Positions 25,690-34,964 of a stretch of DNA of 64,000 bases are shown in pieces. The stretch lies in assembly GCA_905215775.1 (NCBI GenBank), contig CAJMRM010000004.1, positions 1-64,000 of the forward strand, read 5' to 3'. Each line of letters begins with the position of its first letter. The first letter of the stretch is position 1. The DNA is from an uncultured bacterium. GTDB taxonomy: Bacteria > Bacillota > Clostridia > Lachnospirales > Lachnospiraceae. Position numbers and translations under genes: made by a program. The notes under the pieces were generated by a model, which was not told where the DNA came from, did no database searches, and worked only from the letters and a program-made list of their open reading frames with translations.

Positions 25690-27093
25690 TTAATTGTGCG
25701 GCAGGCGCCCGCGGAAGAACCTTTTTTTACATTCGCTCCATGAAAACGGAATCAGTGGGTAAATATAGCTCTTTCCAGCGATGGTTTTATTGAAGGCCAC
25801 GGCGCAGGCACAGAGCACGATTCCGCCGATGAAGCCCCACAGGTTAAAGAGGGACGTGAGGATCAGGAGGATCACCCGCATGAATTTCAGGGCGTAGCCC
25901 ATTTCAAAGCTGGCCTGGGAGTAGTTGGCAATGGTGACGAAGGCCATGTACAGCATGGTCTCGGAATTGAACCAGCCGGATTTCACAGAGTATTCTCCCA
26001 GGACGATTCCGGCGATGACGCTTAGGGGCGTGGTCAGCATGCTGGGAGTGTTGACCGCCGCCAGCCGGAGGCCGTCGATGGCAAATTCCAGGATGAGGAG
26101 CTGCCAGATCAGCGGGACAAACTGCTCGTCGGCGATCTGGATGAACTGGAGCCAGTCCGGGATCCACCGGGGATTCTGCATGAGCAGCAGCCACAGGGGC
26201 GTTAAAAACAGGGTGAGAAGGGAGACCGTCATCCTGGAAAGCCGCAGATACGTTCCTGTGACCGGGGGAAAATAGTAGTCGTCCGCTTCCTCGATGATGT
26301 CAAATACGGACGAGGGCAGGATCATACAGGAGGGGGAGTTATCCACCAGGATGATGATATTCCCTTCCAGGATGGAGGCCGCCGCCGTGTCGGGCCGCTC
26401 GGAAAAACGGAATTTCGGGAACGGGTTGTACCATTTGTGGGGATAAAGGCATTCGGCCAGGCTCTCCTGGTTCATGGTCAGCGCGTCCACATGGAGGTCC
26501 CGGATCCGTTCCTTGATGGTCTTTAAAAGCTCCTGATCCACCCGCCCCTTCATATAGCAGACGGCAATGTCCGTGTGGGAGCTTTCCCCGGCCTGGGTGA
26601 TCTCCACAGTGAAATCCACATCCCGGATCCGGCGGCGGATCAGGGCCGTATTAAAGATCAAGGTCTCCACAAAGCCGTCCCGGGAGCCCCGGAGTACCTT
26701 GTCTTTTTCCGGCTCCTCCACGCCCCGGGCCGGATAGGTGCGGCAGTCGATGGTGATGCATTTGTCATAGCCGTCGATGAGCAGGCAGGAAAGCCCGGAG
26801 AGGAGGCTGATGAGGATCTGGCTTTCCTCGTCCTCCAGGCCGGTTTCCCCGTAGGGCACGTATTTTTTTGAGAAATCGTGGGGAGAGCCAGGCATCTGGT
26901 CCGGCTGTATGGACCCAAAGCCCTGCATGATCCGCAGGAGCACCTCATCCTTGGTAAAGCCGTCTACAAAGTAGATCAGGGCCTGCTTCCCGCCGATCAC
27001 CAGGGTATGGTAGACAATGTCGAAATTGGTCTGTACATCCAGGAGCTGGTGGAACCGGGCCATGTTCTGGTTCAGGTCTGATGAAAGCTTCAT
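25690..27093 (-). CDS. GerA/SpoVAF-family spore germination protein
   Basis: This 467-residue protein is a GerA-type A subunit, closest in feel to SpoVAF. The N-terminal soluble part (about 1-260) has FDIVYHTLVIGG, FVDGFTKDEVL and SRDGFVETLIFNTALIRRRI. The conserved RPDTAAASILEGNIIILVDNSP and the FPPVTGTYLRLSRM segment precede five or so membrane segments (about 285-450), ending in a basic SWSECKKRFFR tail. It would sit in the spore inner membrane. The ATG at 27093 has GGAAGG about 10 bases upstream; an in-frame ATG at 27138 adds 15 residues but has no good ribosome binding site. B and C subunit genes are not nearby, as usual for SpoVAF-like proteins outside a spoVA operon. Confidence 0.88.
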   Translation of the reverse strand: MKLSSDLNQNMARFHQLLDVQTNFDIVYHTLVIGGKQALIYFVDGFTKDEVLLRIMQGFGSIQPDQMPGSPHDFSKKYVPYGETGLEDEESQILISLLSGLSCLLIDGYDKCITIDCRTYPARGVEEPEKDKVLRGSRDGFVETLIFNTALIRRRIRDVDFTVEITQAGESSHTDIAVCYMKGRVDQELLKTIKERIRDLHVDALTMNQESLAECLYPHKWYNPFPKFRFSERPDTAAASILEGNIIILVDNSPSCMILPSSVFDIIEEADDYYFPPVTGTYLRLSRMTVSLLTLFLTPLWLLLMQNPRWIPDWLQFIQIADEQFVPLIWQLLILEFAIDGLRLAAVNTPSMLTTPLSVIAGIVLGEYSVKSGWFNSETMLYMAFVTIANYSQASFEMGYALKFMRVILLILTSLFNLWGFIGGIVLCACAVAFNKTIAGKSYIYPLIPFSWSECKKRFFRGRLPHN

Positions 27094-27429
27094 GATAAAT
27101 GTCCTTCCCAGGCGGACTCTTGCCGCCTGTATTTCCATTGTTATGTGGAAGTTTTCCCAGAACAGGTAAAAATATACGGACAGATGTACATACAGAACGG
27201 ATAAAAGAAAATTGTGCAGATTTTACGATAGAGACGGTTGACGGAAATACATAATTGTGGTATATTACAGCATGTCTGAAATTATTGGGGAATAATTTTG
27301 GGGAACTGTATAATGTGAGGTATATTGAACGTGAAGAGACGCTGCATTCTGTGGGGAGAATGCAGCGTTTCGCTTTGTGAAAGCAGGAGAGGGGGAGAAG
27401 GAGGCTGCCCCGGTGCTGGGGAGGATGTG
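27094..27429. other. Intergenic region between germination gene and tcdA
   Basis: This 336-base gap holds the upstream region of the minus-strand germination gene, expected to carry a forespore promoter that I could not define, and the 3' end region of tcdA. A hairpin at 27339-27368 is listed separately. I see no supportable gene. Confidence 0.5.
27339..27372. terminator. Hairpin after tcdA, probable terminator
   Basis: ACGCTGCATTCT and AGAATGCAGCGT form a perfect 12-bp stem around GTGGGG. The flanking T content is poor on both strands (CTCTTC on the minus side), so termination of the tcdA message is likely but not certain. Confidence 0.55.
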
Positions 27430-28152
27430 TCAGTCTGTGCCGGACAGTTCCCGGATCACCTCTCCGGCTATGAGGAGTCCGGCCACCGGCGGCACAAAGG
27501 CGATGCTGGCGGGAGCGGGGCGGCCGGAGCCCTTTGTCTCGCCCGGCGCTTCGGGGCTTCGGGGCGTCTCTTCAGAATACAGGACTTTCAGGGCGGGGAT
27601 CTCCCGCTTTTTTAATTCCCTACGCATGACCCGGCACAGGGGGCAGACGCTGGTGGAATAAATATCCCCGATTCGGAAGGCCTCGGGATGCAGCTTATTG
27701 CCGGTGCCCATGGACGACAGGATGGGGATCCCCTGCTCCCTGGCGTAGGTGACCAGTGCCAGCTTGGCGCTGACGGTGTCGATGGCGTCGATGATATAAT
27801 CCGGCTTCACAGGACAGGAAGAAAAGACCTCCTGGAGATTTTCAGGGAGTACAAAGGCGCTGCTTGTGAAAACGGAGCAGTCCGGGTTTATATCTGCGAT
27901 CTTTTCTTTCATCACCTCTGTTTTTTTCTGTCCCACAGTGCTCAAAAGAGCAATGCTCTGGCGGTTGATGTTGGATGGGGCGACGGTGTCGGAATCGATA
28001 AGGAACAGGGTTCCCACGCCGGACCGGGCCAGGGCTTCCGTACAGTGGGAGCCGACGCCGCCCAGGCCGAATACGGCCACGGCAGAGGAGGACAGCCGTG
28101 CAAAGCCCTGGTCTCCCAGAAGCTGGGCCGTCCGTATAAAGGTTTCTTTCAT
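27430..28152 (-). CDS. tcdA: tRNA threonylcarbamoyladenosine dehydratase
   Basis: This 240-residue E1-like (ThiF-fold) enzyme uses ATP to cyclise t6A to ct6A at position 37 of ANN-decoding tRNAs. It has the nucleotide-binding GLGGVGSHCTEALARSG, then FLIDSDTVAPSNINRQ with the conserved Arg and Gln, and the DAIDTVSAKLAL motif. A Cys pair (CPLCRVMRRELKKREIP) is seen near residues 178-181. The ATG at 28152 has GGAG nine bases upstream; the in-frame ATG at 28167 overlaps that box. Molybdopterin-synthase or HesA activities are alternatives, but there are no such pathway genes nearby. Confidence 0.9.
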   Translation of the reverse strand: MKETFIRTAQLLGDQGFARLSSSAVAVFGLGGVGSHCTEALARSGVGTLFLIDSDTVAPSNINRQSIALLSTVGQKKTEVMKEKIADINPDCSVFTSSAFVLPENLQEVFSSCPVKPDYIIDAIDTVSAKLALVTYAREQGIPILSSMGTGNKLHPEAFRIGDIYSTSVCPLCRVMRRELKKREIPALKVLYSEETPRSPEAPGETKGSGRPAPASIAFVPPVAGLLIAGEVIRELSGTD

Positions 28153-28399
28153 AAAATCTATCTCCATTCCGGATTATTGCGGATCGCAAACCGCGCATGG
28201 TGCGATGTGGTCCGGCATCATGAGTGTATCATAAACTTTTTCATGACTCAATTCCCAACTTCCCTTTTTACTGAAAAACGTGTATAATGGAGACAGCGCA
28301 GAAAGGCGGAAGGAACCCTGGGCGGACAGCGGCCGGGGCTTTCCGGCAGGTCTGTGTGTACTGGACAGTAACGCTATGGCTTAGAAAAGGAGTAACGAA

Positions 28400-30334
28400 A
28401 TGAAAGACGGTTTTATCCGCGTTGCGGCTGCTACGCCTGATATAAAGGTGGCAGACCCGGTTTATAATGAAGCCCAGGTCTGGAATATGATCGAAGAGGG
28501 AGAAAAGAACGGGGTAAAGCTCATGGTGTTCCCGGAGCTCTGCCTGACGGGTTATACCTGCGGGGACCTGTTCCTCCAGGATGTTCTGGTGGATACGGCG
28601 GCGGACATGCTGAAAAAGCTGATCCGCAGGAGTGAAGGCCACGATGTTCTGTTCTTTGTGGGCCTTCCGTGGATGAAGGACGGAAAGCTTTATAATGTGG
28701 CCGCGGCAGTCCATGATGGAGAGCTTATGGCCCTGATCACTAAGAAAAACATTCCGAATTATTCGGAATTTTATGAACTCCGCCACTTTACTCCGGGACC
28801 GGACGTGCCGGAGCCCGTGGAATGGGAGGGAAGGATCGTTCCCTTTGGAAGCGGGATCCTGCTGCGGTGCGTGAACCTTCCGGATCTGGTGGTGGCGGGA
28901 GAGATCTGCGAGGACGTGTGGGTCATGGACCCGCCCAGCATCTCCCACGCCAGAGCCGGAGCCACGGTGATCGTCAACTGCTCGGCCAGCAATGAGGCCG
29001 CAGGCAAGCATATATACCGAAGATCCCTCATTGCCGGGCAGTCTGCCAGACTGGTGTGCGGTTATATCTGTGCCAACGCGGGAGAGGGGGAATCCACCCA
29101 GGATCTGGTATTCGGAGGCCATAACCTGATCGCGGAAAATGGCACGGTCCTGGCAGAATCCAGGCGGTTTGAAAACGGGATGATCCTGGCGGATCTGGAC
29201 CTTAAGCGGATCTGCAGCGAGCGCCGGAGGATGACCACCTTCCAGGTGGAAAATCCCAGGGAGCAGTACGACTATATGGATTTTGAACTGGAAACAGAGG
29301 AGCTTGAGGAGCTTCGGCGGCCTGTGGATCCGTCCCCCTTTATTCCTTCCGGCGACGCAGAGAGGGAAAGCCGGTGCGAGGAGATCTTAACGATCCAGGC
29401 GCTGGGACTGAAAAAGCGGCTGGCTCATACGGGCTGTACCCACGCGGTGGTGGGAATCTCCGGCGGGCTGGATTCGACGCTGGCCCTTCTGGTGACAGCC
29501 AGGGCCTTCGATATGCTGAAGATCCCCAGGGAAAAGATCCTTTCCGTGACCATGCCCTGCTTCGGCACCACGGACCGGACGTATAAGAATGCCTGCCTTC
29601 TTACGAAAAAGCTGGGAGCGGAGCTCAAGGAGGTCAGCATCAAGGAGGCCGTGGCGGTCCACTTCCGGGATCTGGGCCACAGCATGGACGACCATGACGT
29701 GACCTATGAAAATTCCCAGGCCAGAGAGCGGACCCAGGTGCTTATGGACCTGGCCAACGAAAACGGAGGAATGGTCATCGGTACCGGAGATATGTCGGAG
29801 CTGGCTCTGGGATGGGCCACCTACAATGGCGATCATATGTCCATGTACGGCGTGAACGCATCGGTTCCGAAGACGCTGGTGCGCCACCTGGTACGGTATT
29901 ACGCAGATGCCTGCGGCGACGAGGAGTTAAAGAACGTTCTTTATGATATTCTGGATACGCCGGTGAGCCCGGAGCTTCTCCCGCCGGAGGATGGGGTGAT
30001 CTCCCAGAAGACCGAGGATCTGGTGGGCCCCTATGAGCTTCATGACTTCTTTATGTATTATATCCTCCGGTACGGATACCGGCCTTCCAGGATCTTCCGC
30101 CTGGCCAGAACCGCCTTTGCCGGGGTTTACAGCGACGCTGTGATCCTCAAATGGCTGAAGACCTTCTACCGCCGGTTTTTCTCCCAGCAGTTTAAACGGT
30201 CCTGTCTGCCCGACGGTCCCAAGGTGGGATCTGTGGCCGTTTCTCCCAGAGGGGATCTGAGGATGCCGTCGGATGCGGCGGCCCGGATCTGGCTGGAGGA
30301 GGCGGAAGGCCTTACGGCGGAGGGCTCCCGATGA
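28400..30334 (+). CDS. nadE: Glutamine-dependent NAD+ synthetase
   Basis: This 644-residue two-domain enzyme amidates deamido-NAD to NAD using glutamine. The N-terminal nitrilase-like glutaminase (about 1-270) has the triad regions VFPELCLTGYTCGD (Glu), a central Lys and GEICEDVWVMDPPS (Cys). The C-terminal synthetase (about 310-640) has the P-loop-like VGISGGLDSTLALLV, GTGDMSELALGWATYNGDHM and VPKTLVRHLV. AAAAGGAGTAACGAA precedes the ATG. A TATAAT lies at 28283-28288 without a good -35 box, leaving a leader of about 110 bases. It starts a nine-gene run whose members overlap or nearly touch. Confidence 0.96.
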   Translation: MKDGFIRVAAATPDIKVADPVYNEAQVWNMIEEGEKNGVKLMVFPELCLTGYTCGDLFLQDVLVDTAADMLKKLIRRSEGHDVLFFVGLPWMKDGKLYNVAAAVHDGELMALITKKNIPNYSEFYELRHFTPGPDVPEPVEWEGRIVPFGSGILLRCVNLPDLVVAGEICEDVWVMDPPSISHARAGATVIVNCSASNEAAGKHIYRRSLIAGQSARLVCGYICANAGEGESTQDLVFGGHNLIAENGTVLAESRRFENGMILADLDLKRICSERRRMTTFQVENPREQYDYMDFELETEELEELRRPVDPSPFIPSGDAERESRCEEILTIQALGLKKRLAHTGCTHAVVGISGGLDSTLALLVTARAFDMLKIPREKILSVTMPCFGTTDRTYKNACLLTKKLGAELKEVSIKEAVAVHFRDLGHSMDDHDVTYENSQARERTQVLMDLANENGGMVIGTGDMSELALGWATYNGDHMSMYGVNASVPKTLVRHLVRYYADACGDEELKNVLYDILDTPVSPELLPPEDGVISQKTEDLVGPYELHDFFMYYILRYGYRPSRIFRLARTAFAGVYSDAVILKWLKTFYRRFFSQQFKRSCLPDGPKVGSVAVSPRGDLRMPSDAAARIWLEEAEGLTAEGSR

Positions 30335-31128
30335 TCAGCAGTACAAAAAACGATCAGGTGAAAATGGTGGTGGAGCTGAGGAAAAAAGCAAAGGCCAGGA
30401 ACGAGGCGGGGCTTTTCGTGGCCGAGGGGGTCCGGATGGTTTCAGAGCTTCCGCCGGAACGGGCCGAGCGGCTTTACGTTTCGGAGAGCTTCTTAAAAAA
30501 CCCGGAAAACGCCGCTCTGTTAGAACGGTTTTCCCGGTATGAGATCGTCACGGATCCGGTTTTTTCCGCCATGTCCGACACCCAGACGCCCCAGGGGATC
30601 CTGGCGCTGGCAAAGCAGTATGAATACGGGCTTCCGGACCTGCTTTCCGCCCCGGGTCCGGCCCATCTGATGATCCTGGAGAATCTCCAGGATCCGGGAA
30701 ACCTGGGAACCATCTTAAGGGCCGGGGAAGGGGCCGGCGTCACCGGCGTCATCATGAGCCGGGATACGGTGGATATCTACAATCCCAAGGTGGTGCGCTC
30801 CACCATGGGCTCTGCCTTCCGGGTTCCCTTCCTTTATACGGATGACCTTCCGGGAACGGTCCGGGAGCTGAAGGCTGGAGGAGTCCGGCTGTTTGCGGCT
30901 CACCTGGAGGGGAGGAATAATTATGAGGAGGAGGATTATACTGGTAATACCGGCTTCCTCATTGGAAACGAAGGAAACGGCCTGACGGAGGCGCTTTCTG
31001 CCTCTGCCGACGCCTGGGTGAAGATCCCCATGGCCGGAAGGGTGGAATCCTTAAACGCGGCTGTGGCAGCCTCGATCCTGATGTTTGAGACGGCAAGACA
31101 GAGGAGGCACGGCCGCTGCACAAAATAA
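30331..31128 (+). CDS. TrmH/SpoU-family RNA 2'-O-ribose methyltransferase
   Basis: This 265-residue SPOUT methyltransferase modifies rRNA or tRNA with S-adenosylmethionine. The N-terminal substrate-binding part shows KMVVELRKKAKARNEAGLFVAEG. The knotted catalytic part has ILENLQDPGNLGTILRAGEGAG, then DIYNPKVVRSTMGSAFRVP, LIGNEGNGLT and MAGRVESLNAAVAASILMFE. The target RNA is not identifiable. It overlaps nadE by 4 bases. Confidence 0.94.
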   Translation: MISSTKNDQVKMVVELRKKAKARNEAGLFVAEGVRMVSELPPERAERLYVSESFLKNPENAALLERFSRYEIVTDPVFSAMSDTQTPQGILALAKQYEYGLPDLLSAPGPAHLMILENLQDPGNLGTILRAGEGAGVTGVIMSRDTVDIYNPKVVRSTMGSAFRVPFLYTDDLPGTVRELKAGGVRLFAAHLEGRNNYEEEDYTGNTGFLIGNEGNGLTEALSASADAWVKIPMAGRVESLNAAVAASILMFETARQRRHGRCTK

Positions 31129-31141
31129 AGGAGCTGATACG

Positions 31142-31582
31142 ATGGCAATGATAGGCTGGCTTGTGTTTTTTGTGGTACTGGTGGGGATCGAGGCCGGTAC
31201 CATGGCTTTGACGACCATCTGGTTTGCAGGAGGCGCCCTGGCGGCGTTCTTTGCTGCGTTAGCCGGACTTTCTTTCCAGGTACAGATGACCGTATTTCTG
31301 GCGGTCTCCTTTGTCCTTTTGATCTTCACCAGACCCTTCGCCGTTAGGTTTGTCAACAAGGGAACAGTAAAGACAAATGCAGACGGGCTTGTGGGGAAAA
31401 AGGCCCGGGTGCTGGAGGAGATCGACAATGGCTCCGGCACAGGCACAGCCGTTATAAATGGCCAGGAATGGACGGCCAGGGCTGTGAGGGATGATCTGGT
31501 GCTCCATAAGGGAGAGACCGTGACCGTAAAAGAGATCCGCGGAGTGAAGCTGATGGTAGACCGCATTTCGGAAGGAGAATAG
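31142..31582 (+). CDS. NfeD-family membrane protein
   Basis: This 146-residue protein has two or three hydrophobic segments in its first 75 residues and an OB-fold NfeD domain at the C-terminus (about 85-144, GLVGKKARVLEEI, then GQEWTARA and VTVKEIRGVKLMV). NfeD proteins partner SPFH proteins in membrane microdomains, and the next gene encodes one, only one base away. AAAGGAG is 8 bases from the ATG at 31142; the open frame before that lies inside the methyltransferase gene and lacks a start signal. Confidence 0.92.
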   Translation: MAMIGWLVFFVVLVGIEAGTMALTTIWFAGGALAAFFAALAGLSFQVQMTVFLAVSFVLLIFTRPFAVRFVNKGTVKTNADGLVGKKARVLEEIDNGSGTGTAVINGQEWTARAVRDDLVLHKGETVTVKEIRGVKLMVDRISEGE

Positions 31583-31583
31583 T

Positions 31584-32531
31584 ATGGATTTTTTATTAAG
31601 CTTTATTGGGATCAGCGTACTTGTTGTTGTAGTCCTGCTTTTACTGACCTCCTGCGTAAAGATCGTTCCCCAGGCCCAGGCCCTGGTGGTGGAGCGTCTG
31701 GGCGCATATCTGGATACCTGGTCTGTGGGTGTCCACTTTAAAATGCCCTTCATTGACCGGGTGGCAAAGCGGGTGATCCTGAAGGAGCAGGTGGTGGATT
31801 TCGCACCCCAGCCGGTGATCACCAAGGACAACGTGACCATGAAGATCGACACAGTGGTATTTTTCCAGATCACAGATCCGAAGCTCTACGCCTATGGGGT
31901 GGAAAATCCCATCATGGCCATTGAGAACCTGACGGCCACGACCCTAAGAAACATCATCGGAGATCTGGAGCTGGATCAGACTCTGACATCCAGAGAGACC
32001 ATCAACACGAAAATGCGCGCGGCCCTGGATGTGGCCACAGATCCCTGGGGGATCAAGGTAAACCGGGTGGAGCTTAAGAACATCATTCCTCCGGCAGCCA
32101 TCCAGGACGCCATGGAAAAGCAGATGAAGGCAGAGCGGGAACGCCGGGAGGCGATCTTAAAGGCCGAGGGCGAGAAGAAATCCACGATCCTGGTGGCCGA
32201 GGGTAAAAAACAGTCGGCCATCCTGGACGCAGAGGCCGATAAGCAGGCGGCTATCCTTCATGCAGAGGCAGAAAAAGAAAAGAGGATCCGCGAGGCCGAG
32301 GGCCAGGCGGAGGCCATCCTAAAGATCCAGCAGGCCAATGCGGACGGGATCCGTATGATCAAGGAGGCAGGCGCAGACCAGGCAGTCCTGACCTTAAAGA
32401 GCCTGGAGGCCTTTACAAAGGCCGCAGACGGCAGAGCCACCAAGATCATCATTCCGTCGGAGATCCAGTCGGTGGCGGGGCTTGTAAAGAGCGTCACCGA
32501 GATCGCAAAAGATCCGGATGTGAAGGCATGA
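31584..32531 (+). CDS. SPFH/band 7 (stomatin-like) protein
   Basis: This 315-residue protein has an N-terminal membrane segment (about 3-24), an SPFH domain (about 25-185; VPQAQALVVERLGAYLDTW, DNVTMKIDTVVFFQITDP, ENLTATTLRNIIGDLELD) and a long Ala/Glu-rich coiled coil (about 185-265; repeated EAEKEKRIREAEGQAEA). Such proteins oligomerise into membrane scaffolds or regulate membrane proteases. It pairs with the NfeD gene before it. The patatin gene overlaps its end by 4 bases. Confidence 0.95.
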   Translation: MDFLLSFIGISVLVVVVLLLLTSCVKIVPQAQALVVERLGAYLDTWSVGVHFKMPFIDRVAKRVILKEQVVDFAPQPVITKDNVTMKIDTVVFFQITDPKLYAYGVENPIMAIENLTATTLRNIIGDLELDQTLTSRETINTKMRAALDVATDPWGIKVNRVELKNIIPPAAIQDAMEKQMKAERERREAILKAEGEKKSTILVAEGKKQSAILDAEADKQAAILHAEAEKEKRIREAEGQAEAILKIQQANADGIRMIKEAGADQAVLTLKSLEAFTKAADGRATKIIIPSEIQSVAGLVKSVTEIAKDPDVKA

Positions 32532-33661
32532 GACTGACCCTGGATCCGTCCCTGGACTACGGCGTTGTTTTAGAAGGCGGCGGAGCCAGGGGCGCATACC
32601 AGATCGGCGCCTTAAAGGCAGTCACTGAGGCCGGGATCCGGATCAGGGCTGCGGCAGGCGCCTCCGTGGGCGCCCTAAACGGCGCCTTCCTTTGTATGGG
32701 AGACCTGAAGGCAGCCGAAGAGCTGTGGGGGAATCTGGCATATTCCCAGGTCTTAAATGTGGAGGATGAAACGATCCAGGCCATACGGAGCCTGGGCCTT
32801 AAGGCGTCCACGGTCCCTCAGCTTATGGCAGAGATTAAGAAGGTGGTTTCCGGCCGGGGACTGGATATTACCCCCTTTAAGGAGCTTCTGGAGAACTATG
32901 TGGATGAGGAAAAGATCAGAAGCTCCGCCTGCGAGCTTTACGTTACCTCCCTTTCGGTCACGGACCGGAAGGGCGTGGTCTTTGACGTGAAGCAGGCCCC
33001 TCCGGGCACCATAAAGGATGTGCTGCTGGCCAGCGCCTTTTTTCCGGCGTTCAGGACGGAAAAGCTGGGAGGAAAGACGTACCTGGACGGCGGCATGGTA
33101 AATAATGTACCGGTGGACGTTCTGGCAGAACGGGGATATAAAAATCTGATCGTGATCCGGATCTACGGCATCGGCGTGGATACGGAACGGCGGGCAGAGC
33201 TGCCGGAGGATGTGAATGTATACAGGATCGCTCCCAGGAGAAACCTGGGCGGGCTCCTGGAGTTTGAGAAAAAAAGGACCAGACGGAGCATGACCCTGGG
33301 ATATTTTGACGCCAGCCGGATGCTTTATGATCTGGCCGGAAGAAAGTATTATTTTTATCTGCCCCATACGGAGGCGTATTATTTCAACCGCCTCATGGCC
33401 GAGCTCCAGATCTTCCGCCATTATTTTTCCATTCATCTGGAGCGCGCGGACGGGGAAGGAGGATTCGGATACCGGCTCTATACGGAGCAGGTATTTCCCG
33501 CTTTGGCGGAAAAGTTCAAGCTGAAGCCCGGCTGGGATTACAGGGACCTTTACGGAGCGGTCCTGGAGGTCTGCGCCAGGTCCATGGATCTGGAGGTCTT
33601 TCGTATCTATACGGCAGATGAGATCATGGAGCGGGTACACAGGATATTAGGAAAGAGTTAG
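32528..33661 (+). CDS. Patatin-like phospholipase
   Basis: This 377-residue protein is a predicted lipid acyl hydrolase with a Ser-Asp dyad. The oxyanion motif GGGARGAYQIG (about 14-24), the nucleophile motif GASVGALNG (about 41-49) and the Asp motif DGGMVNNVP (about 190-198) are intact. The C-terminal 150 residues are unassigned. There is no signal peptide, so it probably acts at the inner face of the membrane. Its place next to SPFH and NfeD genes suggests membrane-lipid upkeep, which is inference. Confidence 0.93.
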   Translation: MRLTLDPSLDYGVVLEGGGARGAYQIGALKAVTEAGIRIRAAAGASVGALNGAFLCMGDLKAAEELWGNLAYSQVLNVEDETIQAIRSLGLKASTVPQLMAEIKKVVSGRGLDITPFKELLENYVDEEKIRSSACELYVTSLSVTDRKGVVFDVKQAPPGTIKDVLLASAFFPAFRTEKLGGKTYLDGGMVNNVPVDVLAERGYKNLIVIRIYGIGVDTERRAELPEDVNVYRIAPRRNLGGLLEFEKKRTRRSMTLGYFDASRMLYDLAGRKYYFYLPHTEAYYFNRLMAELQIFRHYFSIHLERADGEGGFGYRLYTEQVFPALAEKFKLKPGWDYRDLYGAVLEVCARSMDLEVFRIYTADEIMERVHRILGKS

Positions 33662-33671
33662 GAGACTTTGA

Positions 33672-33980
33672 ATGCCTGGAAAAGAGAGAAGACGCAAGGT
33701 GAGGGGAGAGTCCATGGCCTTGGATACCCTGCATATCGTCATTGGTGCGGCGGTGGTGGTCATGGCGGTCATCTCCTTTATAAATCCGGAGGAATATATG
33801 TTTTTCTTTCCGGTCATTTTTCTTCTGGCGGCCATATTAAATCTGGTCACCGGGAGATACAGATATAAGCGCAGTGTGAGGAACCAGAAAAAAAAGATCT
33901 CGTCGGTGCTTCAGATGATATTTGGAGGAGCCCTGGGGATCCTTGCAGTCATAAGCGCAGTGAGCATCTGGTGGAGGTAG
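33672..33980 (+). CDS. Small multi-pass membrane protein of unknown function
   Basis: This 102-residue protein has a basic N-terminus (PGKERRRKVRG) and three hydrophobic segments, about 19-38, 43-61 and 80-100, with a basic loop (YRYKRSVRNQKKKI) between the second and third. I do not recognise the family with confidence; it may belong to one of the small clostridial DUFs. GAGACTTTGA precedes the ATG, a weak site; an internal ATG at 33714 is an alternative start. It sits tightly between the patatin and birA genes. Confidence 0.72.
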   Translation: MPGKERRRKVRGESMALDTLHIVIGAAVVVMAVISFINPEEYMFFFPVIFLLAAILNLVTGRYRYKRSVRNQKKKISSVLQMIFGGALGILAVISAVSIWWR

Positions 33981-33983
33981 AGG

Positions 33984-34964
33984 ATGAAGGGTGAGATCCT
34001 GAAATTACTGAAAGAGACAGACGGATACATTTCCGGCCAGGAGCTCTGCGAACGGTTCGGCGTGTCCAGAACAGCGGTCTGGAAGGTGATCAATCAGCTG
34101 AAGGAAGAGGGCTATGTGATCGAGGCCGTCCGGAACAAGGGGTATGCTTTAAGGGGCGCATCGGACGTACTTTCAAAAGAGGAGCTGGAGAGCTCCCTGA
34201 AGACCCGGTGGGCGGGAAGAGAGCTCCTTTATTTTGACCGGACGGACTCCACCAATATCCAGGTGAGACTGGCGGGAGAGGCAGGCGCCCCCCACGGGAC
34301 CCTGGCGGTGGCGGAGGTCCAGGACGGCGGGAAGGGACGGAGAGGAAGGAACTGGGTCTCCCCCGCGGGCGTGGGCATCTGGATGAGCCTTTTGCTGCGG
34401 CCGGAGATCTCTCCCATTTCCGCCTCCACCCTGACCCTTGTTATGGCCCTGGCGGCCCAGAAGGGAATAAAGGAGGCCACAGGGATCGAAAGCCGGATCA
34501 AGTGGCCCAATGATCTTGTATTAAATAAGAAGAAGATCTGCGGGATCCTGACGGAAATGGGAACGGAATTTATGGAGATCAGATATGTGGTCATGGGAAC
34601 CGGGATCAATGTAAACCAGGAAGAATTCCCGGAGGAGCTGCGGGAAACGGCCACCTCCCTGTATCTGGAAACGGGAAAAAAATATCACCGGAGCCAGATC
34701 ATCCAGAGGATCCTGGAGGCCCTGGAGGAGTATTACGAAATTTTTGTAAAGACCGAGGATATGTCCGCGCTTTTGGAGGAGTACAATGAAAAGCTGGTGA
34801 ACCTGGGGCGGGAGGTCTGCGTGCTGGATCCGAAGGGAGAGTACCGGGGCCTTTGCCGGGGGATCACAAAGACCGGAGGCCTTCTGGTGGAGCTTTCTGA
34901 CGGTACGGTCACCGAGGTGATCTCGGGAGAGGTTTCCGTCCGGGGAGTGTACGGCTATGTGTAG
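33984..34964 (+). CDS. birA: Biotin--[acetyl-CoA carboxylase] ligase / biotin repressor
   Basis: This 326-residue bifunctional protein activates biotin with ATP and attaches it to biotin-carboxyl-carrier proteins. The N-terminal winged helix (about 1-65; SGQELCERFGVSRTAVWKVINQLK) indicates that it can also repress biotin genes. The ligase domain has DRTDSTNIQVR, GKGRRGRNWVSPAGVGIW and IKWPNDLVLNKKKICGIL. A C-terminal SH3-like domain ends with TVTEVISGEVSVRG. GTAGAGG precedes the ATG. MutY overlaps its end by 8 bases. Confidence 0.96.
   Translation: MKGEILKLLKETDGYISGQELCERFGVSRTAVWKVINQLKEEGYVIEAVRNKGYALRGASDVLSKEELESSLKTRWAGRELLYFDRTDSTNIQVRLAGEAGAPHGTLAVAEVQDGGKGRRGRNWVSPAGVGIWMSLLLRPEISPISASTLTLVMALAAQKGIKEATGIESRIKWPNDLVLNKKKICGILTEMGTEFMEIRYVVMGTGINVNQEEFPEELRETATSLYLETGKKYHRSQIIQRILEALEEYYEIFVKTEDMSALLEEYNEKLVNLGREVCVLDPKGEYRGLCRGITKTGGLLVELSDGTVTEVISGEVSVRGVYGYV

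Noticed and set aside
25378..25743. 121-residue plus-strand frame
   Set aside because: It runs through both palindromic elements and into the antisense of the germination gene; its length reflects GC-rich content, not coding.
28289..28399. Possible riboswitch in the nadE leader
   Set aside because: The roughly 110-base leader shows no conserved core of a riboswitch class I can recognise, and the promoter itself is weakly supported.
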